From the NCBI GenBank assembly GCA_937931165.1, contig CALHCI010000118.1, forward strand, positions 1 to 52,164: 52,164 nt of DNA, in the 5' to 3' direction. The notes beneath the pieces were generated by a model. It was not told the origin of the DNA. It ran no database searches and was given only the letters and a program-made list of their open reading frames with translations. Both the position numbers and the translations under genes were made by a program. Shown one piece after another: positions 42,481-50,388 of the stretch; position 1 is the stretch's first letter; each line of letters starts with the position of its first letter. This DNA is from an uncultured Granulosicoccaceae bacterium (lineage in GTDB: Bacteria; Pseudomonadota; Gammaproteobacteria; Granulosicoccales; Granulosicoccaceae).

Positions 42481-43170
42481 CTACTTGATTTGTACAGCCT
42501 GCGCTAACACTTCGGAAACCGCTTCAATCGAACCACCTTGAACTTTGGTCTCTTTCTTCAGCTGAAAGTACAAAGTCGACTTACCCTGATCTTTTCTTAC
42601 CGGCGAATAGTGCAAAACATCGCTGTAGACTTTCCATTCAGCATCAGCAAACGATGAGTTGGTACTTACGCGATAGTGCGTTGGCTTGCCCTTGGCGTAA
42701 GATAAAAACGCCAGCCCGTCATCACCACTCGGAAAATAAGACAACGCCGTGATAGACAGTGGCCAGTCGTCTGTCTGGCTGCCACGGGTAATACCCGGCT
42801 TAAGACCAACCATCTTCAACGCACGGCATTTTTTGCTCGACAATCCTTCCGTCACCAACACATCTTTAATAACGTTGTTTCCATTGGTCGGTGCCTGTAA
42901 TGCAATGCCGCGATAGTTCTTTTTCGATACCGTGATCAGTACCGTCTTTTGTGGTACCTCGTCATAGAGCGCCACACCGCTGTATGAAGTCACACCAGTG
43001 CCGTATTTTGCCGGCTCTGATGCAGTACCCAGACACACCGATGCGTTTGCTACGGGCAGACCACTGTTGGCATCCAGCACCCGAACACCCAACTTTCCTG
43101 CGTGCGCATTGCCTGTTGCTACCATTGCACCCAGAAACGCTGCTGCAAGTTTCCACTGATTCATTTTCAT
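42481..43170 (-). CDS. Secreted protein with possible carboxypeptidase-regulatory-like domain, unknown function
   Basis: A 229-residue exported protein. The start at ATG 43170 follows GGGGGA and gives a Sec signal peptide (MKMNQWKLAAAFLGAM to about GNAHA). The mature part begins GKLGVRVLDANSGLPVANAS, with a Gly/Thr-rich pattern like carboxypeptidase regulatory-like (Ig-type) domains, and has two Cys early (SVCLG, SSKKCRALK). The second half is a beta-rich module that I do not recognise. Upstream ATG 43209 is in frame but lacks support. Terminated by the hairpin at 42415-42450. Function unknown. Confidence 0.85.
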   Translation of the reverse strand: MKMNQWKLAAAFLGAMVATGNAHAGKLGVRVLDANSGLPVANASVCLGTASEPAKYGTGVTSYSGVALYDEVPQKTVLITVSKKNYRGIALQAPTNGNNVIKDVLVTEGLSSKKCRALKMVGLKPGITRGSQTDDWPLSITALSYFPSGDDGLAFLSYAKGKPTHYRVSTNSSFADAEWKVYSDVLHYSPVRKDQGKSTLYFQLKKETKVQGGSIEAVSEVLAQAVQIK

Positions 43171-43400
43171 ACATTCCCCCGAAGGACACGCCGGAGCAAT
43201 CCCCGACACAAGATGGCGAAATGGTAAAGAAAAAGCTACAGAACTGTCAATATATTGGCACAGTCAATTACCACGTTAGTGACTCAGTTCACCTCTTACC
43301 GGGGAGCAGTGGCCGGGGAATCAAGTGCATCACATCCGGAAGGTACTAATCAGCGAATCAAAGCATCGATGCGGGCAACACTGCTGTTGCGCAGACGGGA

Positions 43401-43955
43401 CTAACCCCAGTGTCGAAACTTGCCAGTATCGAGGTGAATAAAATCCGATCGCGGATAAAACCCGACACCACCACGCTGCAGCGAAATAGCAGCGTCCCTG
43501 ACAACCGCTGTCGATACATCAGGCATTCTCATGTCAATCGCCCTGCCGAACATGTGGAAGCTTCGCTTGGCCACACCTGAGGAATTTCGCCGCAATTGTG
43601 CGTTTGTTGCTGCAGACCGGTAACCGGAGATCACGTAAAAAGGCCCGCTGCCGCCAAGTAACTCGCGCAAATCGTGAAGATACATCAACAGGCCGGGGTC
43701 AATTCGGTGTGTTTCATCGGTCCGGTGATCTCGCAGCAAATGATCAATCGCCTGCAGGTTAGGCTCAATAAACCTTCCGCGAGCCCAGAATGCACCGCTG
43801 AGGTACTCGTTAGTGTGCAGCGCGAGCAATTCAATGGACTTCACTTCCGTCGATTGCTGTGTATTCACCGCTGCTGCTTTGGCGCCGCCGGCGAGTGCGA
43901 ACGATGCGGTAATCGCACTGGTATTTCGAATAAACGTTCGACGGTCTGTTACCAC
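43401..43955 (-). CDS. YcbK-family M15-like metallopeptidase domain protein, Tat-exported
   Basis: A 184-residue protein with Tat-like signal TDRRTFIRNTSAITASFALA. It carries the DUF882/YcbK layout of M15 D-Ala-D-Ala peptidases: FYVISGYRSAATNAQLR, the metal-site run AKRSFHMFGRAIDMRMP, GVGFYPRSDFIHLDTG and a final RHWG. His and Asp ligands (FHMFGRAID) and the late His are present, so it is probably zinc-dependent and acts on peptidoglycan peptides in the periplasm. Start at GTG 43955. Confidence 0.9.
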   Translation of the reverse strand: MVTDRRTFIRNTSAITASFALAGGAKAAAVNTQQSTEVKSIELLALHTNEYLSGAFWARGRFIEPNLQAIDHLLRDHRTDETHRIDPGLLMYLHDLRELLGGSGPFYVISGYRSAATNAQLRRNSSGVAKRSFHMFGRAIDMRMPDVSTAVVRDAAISLQRGGVGFYPRSDFIHLDTGKFRHWG

Positions 43956-44064
43956 GATGAATCCATTGTTGACTGATAAATTAAACGAAACTCAGTCGAG
44001 TATTCACTGTGGAGATAGAGAGATCAACAAACACACATTGAAATGGCAGAAAATGCAGGTATCT

Positions 44065-44080
44065 TGTGAACAAAGTCACA
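44065..44080. promoter_or_regulatory. CRP-like binding site
   Basis: TGTGAACAAAGTCACA fits the CRP consensus TGTGA-N6-TCACA exactly in both half sites. It lies 110 bp from the M15-like gene start and 236 bp from the GNAT gene start. Confidence 0.7.
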
Positions 44081-44208
44081 GACTTTAGTGTAAATAACAG
44101 CAGAGAAGACTGTGGTTAAGAAACTACACCGACTAAAAAAGCCCTATATTTGCAGGAAAAATGATTTAGGCCAATTGCAAAAAGCACAGTTGAGAACAGG
44201 AAACTAAA

Positions 44209-44271
44209 ATGCAGCCCGGTTCCGTCGATACCAGAAAAATGCAGGAAGAATCATCGAATTCACTTCAGTGA
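44209..44271 (+). CDS. Possible 20-residue small ORF
   Basis: ATG CAG ... TGA encodes MQPGSVDTRKMQEESSNSLQ. It is preceded by AGGA with 7-nt spacing, so it could be a small protein or leader ORF 44 nt upstream of the GNAT gene. No other support is available and no homologue is known to me. Confidence 0.3.
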   Translation: MQPGSVDTRKMQEESSNSLQ

Positions 44272-44315
44272 CGGGCACATGTGACAAGCAATAGCTTCAG
44301 ACACTAGTTTTTAGT

Positions 44316-44810
44316 ATGGATATTAAGCAAACCGAAATCACACTCGCCCACATCGACGATGCTTATAGCGTTGCGACCATGTCTCGGGAAATTATCGAAC
44401 AAGGCCTTCAGTGGAGCTGGACGCCGGAACGCGTGGGTCGTTGTATTCTTTCCCCGGAAATCAACGTGCTTACCGCCAAAAACGATGGCGAACTTATTGG
44501 TTTCGGCATCATGTTCTATGGCAATACCAAAGCCCATCTCAATCTGTTGGGAGTAGATGCCAACTGGCGTTCCCACGGTATCGGTGGAAGACTGCTTCAC
44601 TGGCTCGAGCGCTGTGCCATGATTGGCGGACTTGAATCTTGTCAGTTAGAACTTCGCGAACCTAACCACAAGGCACGCGTGTTTTATTCACGTCATGGCT
44701 ATAGCGAAATCGAGCGAGTACCCGGTTACTATCAGAAACGCGAAAACGCGATACGTATGGCGAAAAACATACGCGGGTCGTTTACCGCAGACGGCCAGGT
44801 CGATACCTGA
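44316..44810 (+). CDS. GNAT-family N-acetyltransferase
   Basis: A 164-residue protein with the GNAT fold: LLGVDANWRSHGIGGRLLHWLE includes the acetyl-CoA pyrophosphate-binding R-x-x-G-x-G/A (RSHGIG), and REPNHKARVFYSRHGYSE is the RimI-like motif B with N-x-A-x-x-F-Y. This resembles RimI and related alpha-amino acetylases, but the substrate is unknown. Its stop is 3 nt from the end of the convergent glycerate kinase gene. Confidence 0.92.
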   Translation: MDIKQTEITLAHIDDAYSVATMSREIIEQGLQWSWTPERVGRCILSPEINVLTAKNDGELIGFGIMFYGNTKAHLNLLGVDANWRSHGIGGRLLHWLERCAMIGGLESCQLELREPNHKARVFYSRHGYSEIERVPGYYQKRENAIRMAKNIRGSFTADGQVDT

Positions 44811-44813
44811 TTT

Positions 44814-46121
44814 TCAGCTTATCAATATTGCTCTGAAATCATTGACATTGGTCAGTGTTGGCCCGGTCATGACCAGGCTATCTATCGCTTTAAAAAAGCT
44901 ATAACCGTCATTGTTTGCCAATGATTTTTTCGCATGTAACCCCTTCAATTGTGCAGTAGCAAGAGACTGCGGAAGCACCACAACACCTGCATTATTTTCA
45001 CTGCCATCTATACCATCGGTGTCTGCAGCCAGCGCATAAACGCCATCCATCCCGTCCAAAGCCACACAAAGCGCTAATGCAAATTCGGCATTTCTGCCTC
45101 CCCTGCCATTGCCTTTAACGGTTACGGTTGTCTCCCCGCCCGACAGCAGAATACAAGGCTTATCTACCGGTTGGCTGTGACGTATTATTTGCTTGGTAAT
45201 ACCCGCATGCACCATCGCAACATCTGCAGCTTCACCTTCAATACTGTCTCCTAAAATCACAACACGGTATCCGGCATCTCTTGCGACAAGCGCTGCAGCT
45301 TCCAATGATATTTGCGGCGTCGCAATCAAATGTGATTCACTGTTTGCGAAAATAACATCACCGGGTTTTGGCGTTTCATCAATGCCCTTCTGCAGATGAT
45401 CTATTGCCACCTGTGGTTCAGTAATGCCGTACTTTTCAGTGATTTCCAGTGCGTCTTTAAAGCTACCCGGATCAGGCACAGTCGGGCCCGAGGCAATCAC
45501 ATCAAGATCATCATCGGGCACATCCGAGATCATTAAAGACACTAGTCTGGCCGGCGCACAGGCTTTCGCCAACCGCCCGCCTTTCACCCGCGACAAATGT
45601 TTTCTAACGCAGTTCATCTCCTTGATGTTGGCACCGCTCTTTAAGAGCGCTTTGTTTATTGCCTGTTTATCTTCAAGCGTGAGCCCGTCAGCGGGCAGCG
45701 ACAACAATGAAGACCCGCCACCAGAGATTAGACAAATCACTAAATCGTCTTCAGTAAGACCGGCTACCGTTTCCAGAATACGTTTTGCAGCGACTTCCCC
45801 GGCTGCATCCGGCACCGGATGCGACGCTTCAACAATCTCGATATGTTCGCAAGGCACTGCGTAGTCGTAGCGGGTAACAACCAGCCCGGACAACTTTTCA
45901 GCAGGGCCACGCCAGGCAGCCTCGAACGCCTGAGCCATGGCCGCAGACGCTTTACCGGCACCAATCACCACGGTACGACCTTTCGGTGGTTCATGCAGAT
46001 GCTTGCTGACAAACTCCGGCACTGTCACCGCCGGCTGCGCTGCGGTGACTGCCGCATCAAACATCTTGCGCAGCAACATTTCTTCCGGGCACAACTCTGC
46101 AGACTGCTTTTGAACGCTCAT
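44814..46121 (-). CDS. Glycerate 2-kinase, MOFRL family (GckA/TtuD type)
   Basis: A 435-residue enzyme phosphorylating glycerate with ATP. Family marks are VVIGAGKASAAMAQAFE, CLISGGGSSLLSLPADG, VRKHLSRVKGGRLAKA, ISDVPDDDLDVIASGPTVPD and the C-terminal MOFRL domain with CILLSGGETTVTVKGNGRGG and ADTDGIDGSENNAG. The start at ATG 46121 is preferred; an upstream ATG at 46184 adds 21 residues. It could serve glyoxylate, serine or tartrate breakdown; no companion genes are next to it. Confidence 0.93.
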   Translation of the reverse strand: MSVQKQSAELCPEEMLLRKMFDAAVTAAQPAVTVPEFVSKHLHEPPKGRTVVIGAGKASAAMAQAFEAAWRGPAEKLSGLVVTRYDYAVPCEHIEIVEASHPVPDAAGEVAAKRILETVAGLTEDDLVICLISGGGSSLLSLPADGLTLEDKQAINKALLKSGANIKEMNCVRKHLSRVKGGRLAKACAPARLVSLMISDVPDDDLDVIASGPTVPDPGSFKDALEITEKYGITEPQVAIDHLQKGIDETPKPGDVIFANSESHLIATPQISLEAAALVARDAGYRVVILGDSIEGEAADVAMVHAGITKQIIRHSQPVDKPCILLSGGETTVTVKGNGRGGRNAEFALALCVALDGMDGVYALAADTDGIDGSENNAGVVVLPQSLATAQLKGLHAKKSLANNDGYSFFKAIDSLVMTGPTLTNVNDFRAILIS

Positions 46122-46261
46122 AAGCCAGATTTTCCGATTGTCAGTGGCGTCGATATTACCCGTGAATCCACAGCCAGACAGCATTTGAGCTCATCAGACT
46201 GATACAAACCGCAGGCAAAATCGTAAACACAGATCCAGTCATGCAGTTTAACGCAGCGAAT

Positions 46262-46276
46262 ACGGTATAATACCGT
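46262..46276. promoter_or_regulatory. Palindrome containing a TATAAT element
   Basis: ACGGTATAATACCGT is a perfect inverted repeat around one A and contains the -10 consensus TATAAT (46266-46271). A start at about 46278 would give a 5' leader near 47 nt for ygiQ. No clear -35 was found. Confidence 0.45.
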
Positions 46277-46324
46277 GTTGCGCCATCCCCGGCCTGATCC
46301 CTCACCTGTTTAAAGCGAACCCAA

Positions 46325-48592
46325 ATGCTCTCAACTGTCGCCACGCCAACAGAATTATTCGGCTACCCGCGCTACTGGGCGGAGTGTTTCGGGCCCGCAC
46401 CGTTTTTGCCCATGTCCCGGGAGGAAATGGACCAACTGGGCTGGGACAGCTGCGACATTATCATTGTCACCGGTGATGCGTACGTCGACCACCCGAGCTT
46501 CGGCATGGCCATTGTCGGTCGCCTGCTGGAAGCACAGGGGTTTCGCGTAGGTATTATTGCGCAGCCTGACTGGCAATCGGCTGACCCGTTTCAGGTGCTC
46601 GGCAAACCGAATCTGTTCTTCGGTGTCACCGCCGGCAACATGGATTCGATGATTAACCGCTATACCGCTGATCGGAAAATTCGCTCAGATGACGCTTACT
46701 CACCAGACGACGTTGGCGGCAAACGCCCGGATCGTTGCTCACTGGTGTATGCCCATCGCTGCCGCGAAGCATTTAAAGATGTACCCGTGGTACTCGGGGG
46801 TATTGAGGCGTCCTTGCGCCGGATAGCCCACTACGACTACTGGCAGGATAAAGTCAGACGTTCGCTGCTGGCAGACGCAAAAGCAGACATTCTGTTGTAC
46901 GGAAACGCGGAAAGAGCGCTGGTCGAGATTGCCCATCGTCTTGCCGCCGGTGAATCAATCGCAAACGTACGCGATATTCGCGGGACAGCATTTCTCTGCG
47001 AAAAACTACCGGAAGATCAACACCAACTCGATTCAACCAGTATAGATACGCCGGGTAAGATCGATGACATCCCCGACCCGTACACGGTGACGCAAGACAA
47101 AACACCCGCACCGACAGATAACGCATCTGATAACTCAACAGGCAACTCAACAGGTAACTCAACAGGCACACCCGATCAGTCAGTTATTAAACTGGTCAGC
47201 AAGGAAGAACGTTTACAACATATTGCCGAACGCCGGGCAAATACGTTTATCAGACTGCCGGACTTTGAGCAGGTAAAAAAAGATCCGGTACTTTATGCCC
47301 ACGCCAACCGGGTACTGCATTTAGAGACCAACCCGGGTAATGCAAGAGCGCTGGTGCAAAAACATGGCAACCGTTATGTCTGGATGAACCGGCCGCCGAT
47401 TCCACTTTCTACCGAAGAAATGGATTACGTGTTTGACCTGCCTTATGCAAGAGTACCCCACCCTTCGTACGGCAAGGCAAGAATACCCGCTTATGAAATG
47501 ATTCGTTACTCGGTCAACATTATGCGAGGCTGTTTTGGCGGCTGTACTTTTTGCTCTATAACCGAACACGAAGGCCGGGTTATTCAAAGCCGTTCTGAAG
47601 ATTCTATTATTCGTGAAATAGAACTTATCAGAGATAAAGTCCCGGGCTTTACCGGTGTAATATCAGACCTTGGCGGCCCGACTGCCAACATGTATCGACT
47701 GGCATGCAAATCAAAAAAAATAGAAACTGCATGCAGAAAACCCTCATGCGTTTATCCTGATATCTGCCCTAACCTGAATACTGACCATTCTTCTCTGGTT
47801 AAACTATACCGCCGGGCAAGAGATCTTCCCGGTGTAAAGAAGATATTGATTGGCTCAGGGCTTCGCTACGACCTGGCGATCAAATCACCCGAGTATGTTG
47901 AAGAGCTGGTTACTCATCATGTTGGCGGTTATCTGAAAATTGCACCGGAACATACCGAGCGTGGCCCGCTCGATAAAATGATGAAACCGGGTATCGGCAG
48001 TTACGACAAATTTAAGCAGATGTTTGAAAAGTACTCGCGCAAGGCGGGTAAAGAGCAATACCTGATCCCCTACTTTATTGCGGCGCATCCCGGGACCACA
48101 GACGAAGATATGATGCACCTTGCCATGTGGCTTAAGAGTAATGGCTTCAGAGCGGATCAGGTACAGACTTTTTATCCATCCCCGATGGCCACGGCAACTG
48201 CCATGTATCACTCCGGCAAGAATCCGCTGGGGAAAGTCTCACGCGATAGTGAACCGGTAGAAACCGTTCGTAAAACACGGCAGAGAAGATTGCACAAAGC
48301 GTTTCTTCGTTACCACGATCCGGCTAACTGGCCACTGCTGCGCGAAGCACTGAAAAAAATGGGGCATGCGGATTTAATTGGTAACGGTAAAAAACATCTG
48401 ATTCCCAGATGGCAACCTGAAACTGATGGCAGCTATCACAGCCCCAGACGCAAGAACAGTTCAGGCAGACCTGCCAAAGGCACTATTCTCACGCAACATA
48501 CCGGGCTGCCACCCAGAGAACAAACAGATCGGGCTGCGACAAAACGTCGCAAGCCCGCAAAAAAGCGCAGCCGTCCGTCTGCTGGCAAGTAA
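46325..48592 (+). CDS. ygiQ: YgiQ-family radical SAM protein
   Basis: A 755-residue radical SAM protein of the YgiQ family. The [4Fe-4S] cluster Cys are C403, C407 and C410 in [10 protein letters not shown], in the CxxxCxxC order. The N-terminal half has [18 protein letters not shown] and [17 protein letters not shown], and [17 protein letters not shown] [10 protein letters not shown] text; the C-terminal part contains [21 protein letters not shown] and a basic tail rich in Lys/Arg. An insertion near residues 250-285 is low complexity with an NSTG triple repeat. Function of the family is unknown. Confidence 0.95.
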   Translation: MLSTVATPTELFGYPRYWAECFGPAPFLPMSREEMDQLGWDSCDIIIVTGDAYVDHPSFGMAIVGRLLEAQGFRVGIIAQPDWQSADPFQVLGKPNLFFGVTAGNMDSMINRYTADRKIRSDDAYSPDDVGGKRPDRCSLVYAHRCREAFKDVPVVLGGIEASLRRIAHYDYWQDKVRRSLLADAKADILLYGNAERALVEIAHRLAAGESIANVRDIRGTAFLCEKLPEDQHQLDSTSIDTPGKIDDIPDPYTVTQDKTPAPTDNASDNSTGNSTGNSTGTPDQSVIKLVSKEERLQHIAERRANTFIRLPDFEQVKKDPVLYAHANRVLHLETNPGNARALVQKHGNRYVWMNRPPIPLSTEEMDYVFDLPYARVPHPSYGKARIPAYEMIRYSVNIMRGCFGGCTFCSITEHEGRVIQSRSEDSIIREIELIRDKVPGFTGVISDLGGPTANMYRLACKSKKIETACRKPSCVYPDICPNLNTDHSSLVKLYRRARDLPGVKKILIGSGLRYDLAIKSPEYVEELVTHHVGGYLKIAPEHTERGPLDKMMKPGIGSYDKFKQMFEKYSRKAGKEQYLIPYFIAAHPGTTDEDMMHLAMWLKSNGFRADQVQTFYPSPMATATAMYHSGKNPLGKVSRDSEPVETVRKTRQRRLHKAFLRYHDPANWPLLREALKKMGHADLIGNGKKHLIPRWQPETDGSYHSPRRKNSSGRPAKGTILTQHTGLPPREQTDRAATKRRKPAKKRSRPSAGK
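47133..47168 (+). repeat. Three-copy 12-bp tandem repeat inside ygiQ
   Basis: AACTCAACAGG(C/T) occurs three times in a row, giving [12 protein letters not shown] in a low-complexity linker of the protein. Such in-frame repeats can change copy number by slippage. Confidence 0.85.
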
Positions 48593-48604
48593 CTGCAGCC
48601 GAAA

Positions 48605-50047
48605 CTATCTAACCTGAATATCGAACTGCATTTGATTCCATTTGTAGTTCACGCTGTGGCTGTAACCATCCGGGTTACGCATGGCATCAGACCAGATCAT
48701 TGTCATGCGTTTGCCATCAGCACTGATCCATTTCGGAGACAGCTTGGGCTGATAAGTCAGGTTGCCGGGGTTATCCGGTAACCAGTGTTCGGTGTAATAA
48801 AACTGTGTCCACGGACCATAAGGATTTTGGGAGTACCACAATCCGAGGCTGCCTGATTTAGTGTGCATCCACTTGTCGTAGTAGTCATGACTGGCGTTGC
48901 TCATACCGTGACCGCCATAGGTTCCACCATTGGCCATCACATACAAACCAAGCCCCTCATTCCACACCACTGACGGCAACCACGAGTACCAGCCAAAGTA
49001 CTCACCGTTAGCATTTTTTTCAGGCAGGTATATATTCGCCTGACGCTGGTTGATATCTCGAGTCCACCAGGCTTGATTATCACGCCAGCCACCGAAGTAC
49101 TCCCAGGCACTACGCATACCGAGCTGATCTGCCGGTACTCTGGCGAGCATTAACTGATTGGTCTGCGCACTCTCGGGGGAATAGATATACACATAGCCAT
49201 CTTTTGATGCCTGATGATCTTTACCGTTCTGCACAAAGCTGACAAACGAAAACGGGTACGCCTCTTTACCATGGCCCTGACGCGCATGCTCCTGGAAAAA
49301 AAACATCTCACTGTCAGCTATCGATTGCACAGATGAATCTGATGAGCCGACGTAACGATCGTTGTTGTTACGATCAACGCGAGACCAACTGGCACCATTG
49401 TCATAAGAGCGAAGCATTTTCACCCCCCGAAACGGACCGGGAGACCAGGCGGCATTCTGCGCTTTCGACACCATCGAATACAAAGTGCCATTAACCGACA
49501 ACGTGCCGTAGGCGTACCATCCGTCTTCGTTTGTATGGAAGCGTGGGTAACCATTGACTTCGGTGCGAGAGAACCCGGCACTGTCACCGGTTAACCGATA
49601 CAACCGGCTGTGATACTGGTAAGAGCCGTCAAACCACTCGCCGTCAGACATTGCGGTAATGACGCTGTCGTCTGCCGCCCAGGTCTGGCACCAGTTATCG
49701 CCCTTGCCGCCTACCCGCCTCAACGAGCTCGAATCAAACTGCAAGCCGACCGGTACACCGGAATTGCCGGTGGGTTGATGATCGGTGTCTATGGTGTCGC
49801 TACCCATCAGACAACTAGCATTGTTTTCCCAACCCCATCCATCGCCATCCGAATCACTATCGGTGGTACACAACGTAACTTTCTGCTGGAAAGCCACCTC
49901 ACAACTGCGATGGTTTTCCCATCCCCAGCCGTCGCCATCCATATCACTGGCCGGATCGGCACAGTAGATTTGCGCGTGAACATCAGGGCTGAGCAAAAAC
50001 GGAATGTACACAATCGCAACAAGGCACTGGCGCATGCGGGTGAGCAT
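48605..50047 (-). CDS. Secreted protein with two CBM10-like GWGWEN modules and a probable DUF4185-like propeller
   Basis: A 480-residue exported protein with a Sec signal ending SPDVHA. Two short Cys-bounded modules follow: C29 to C49 and C60 to C79, each with DGDGWGWEN near the end. The GWGWEN-xSC core resembles carbohydrate-binding module 10, and DxDxDG resembles calcium-binding thrombospondin-type repeats. The remainder (about residues 100-480) is rich in Trp, Tyr and Gly, with LRSYDNGASWSRVD and IYSPESAQTNQLMLARV, similar to sialidase-like propeller proteins (DUF4185). It may bind or degrade a glycan outside the cell. Domain calls are by eye. Confidence 0.8.
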   Translation of the reverse strand: MLTRMRQCLVAIVYIPFLLSPDVHAQIYCADPASDMDGDGWGWENHRSCEVAFQQKVTLCTTDSDSDGDGWGWENNASCLMGSDTIDTDHQPTGNSGVPVGLQFDSSSLRRVGGKGDNWCQTWAADDSVITAMSDGEWFDGSYQYHSRLYRLTGDSAGFSRTEVNGYPRFHTNEDGWYAYGTLSVNGTLYSMVSKAQNAAWSPGPFRGVKMLRSYDNGASWSRVDRNNNDRYVGSSDSSVQSIADSEMFFFQEHARQGHGKEAYPFSFVSFVQNGKDHQASKDGYVYIYSPESAQTNQLMLARVPADQLGMRSAWEYFGGWRDNQAWWTRDINQRQANIYLPEKNANGEYFGWYSWLPSVVWNEGLGLYVMANGGTYGGHGMSNASHDYYDKWMHTKSGSLGLWYSQNPYGPWTQFYYTEHWLPDNPGNLTYQPKLSPKWISADGKRMTMIWSDAMRNPDGYSHSVNYKWNQMQFDIQVR

Positions 50048-50388
50048 TAATTACCTCTGACAGAGTTTGGACAAAGCCCGCGACATTACCGTTTTTTAAT
50101 GGGCGAATACAAGGAAAAAAACATTACTTTGTCGCGGCGTGAACCACCTGCCTCATTTTCGCCGGGAAAGGTAAATCGGCTGTTAAGTCAGCAAGTTAGC
50201 CAGCTCTCCACAGGTACCAAAAAGCGACATGTTGTGTTTTATCTGCAACAGAACCGTACCGCCTCCCTGCAGTCTGTAACCAATGAAAGGTCGACAGCTG
50301 GTTACAATGCACATCTGGTGCGAATTCGCTATCCGCACCACAAGTTGTTGTGTCGCTCGCTACCAGTCAAAACCTATGGGAACGCTTC
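50048..50388. other. Intergenic region between divergent genes
   Basis: A 341-bp gap between the minus-strand CBM10-like gene and the large plus-strand ORF. A 7-bp inverted repeat GTAACCA/TGGTTAC (50276-50305) is followed by TACAAT (50303-50308), a possible -10 element without a good -35. A 100-codon open frame here (50099-50401) is not supported as a gene. Confidence 0.55.

Larger units (their letters stand above)
43956..44315. other. Intergenic region with CRP-like site and a small ORF
   Basis: This 360-bp gap between divergent genes holds a perfect CRP-type palindrome (44065-44080) and a 20-codon ORF with a good ribosome-binding site (44209-44271). No convincing sigma-70 promoter was found on either strand, and no RNA gene is recognised. 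Confidence 0.7.
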
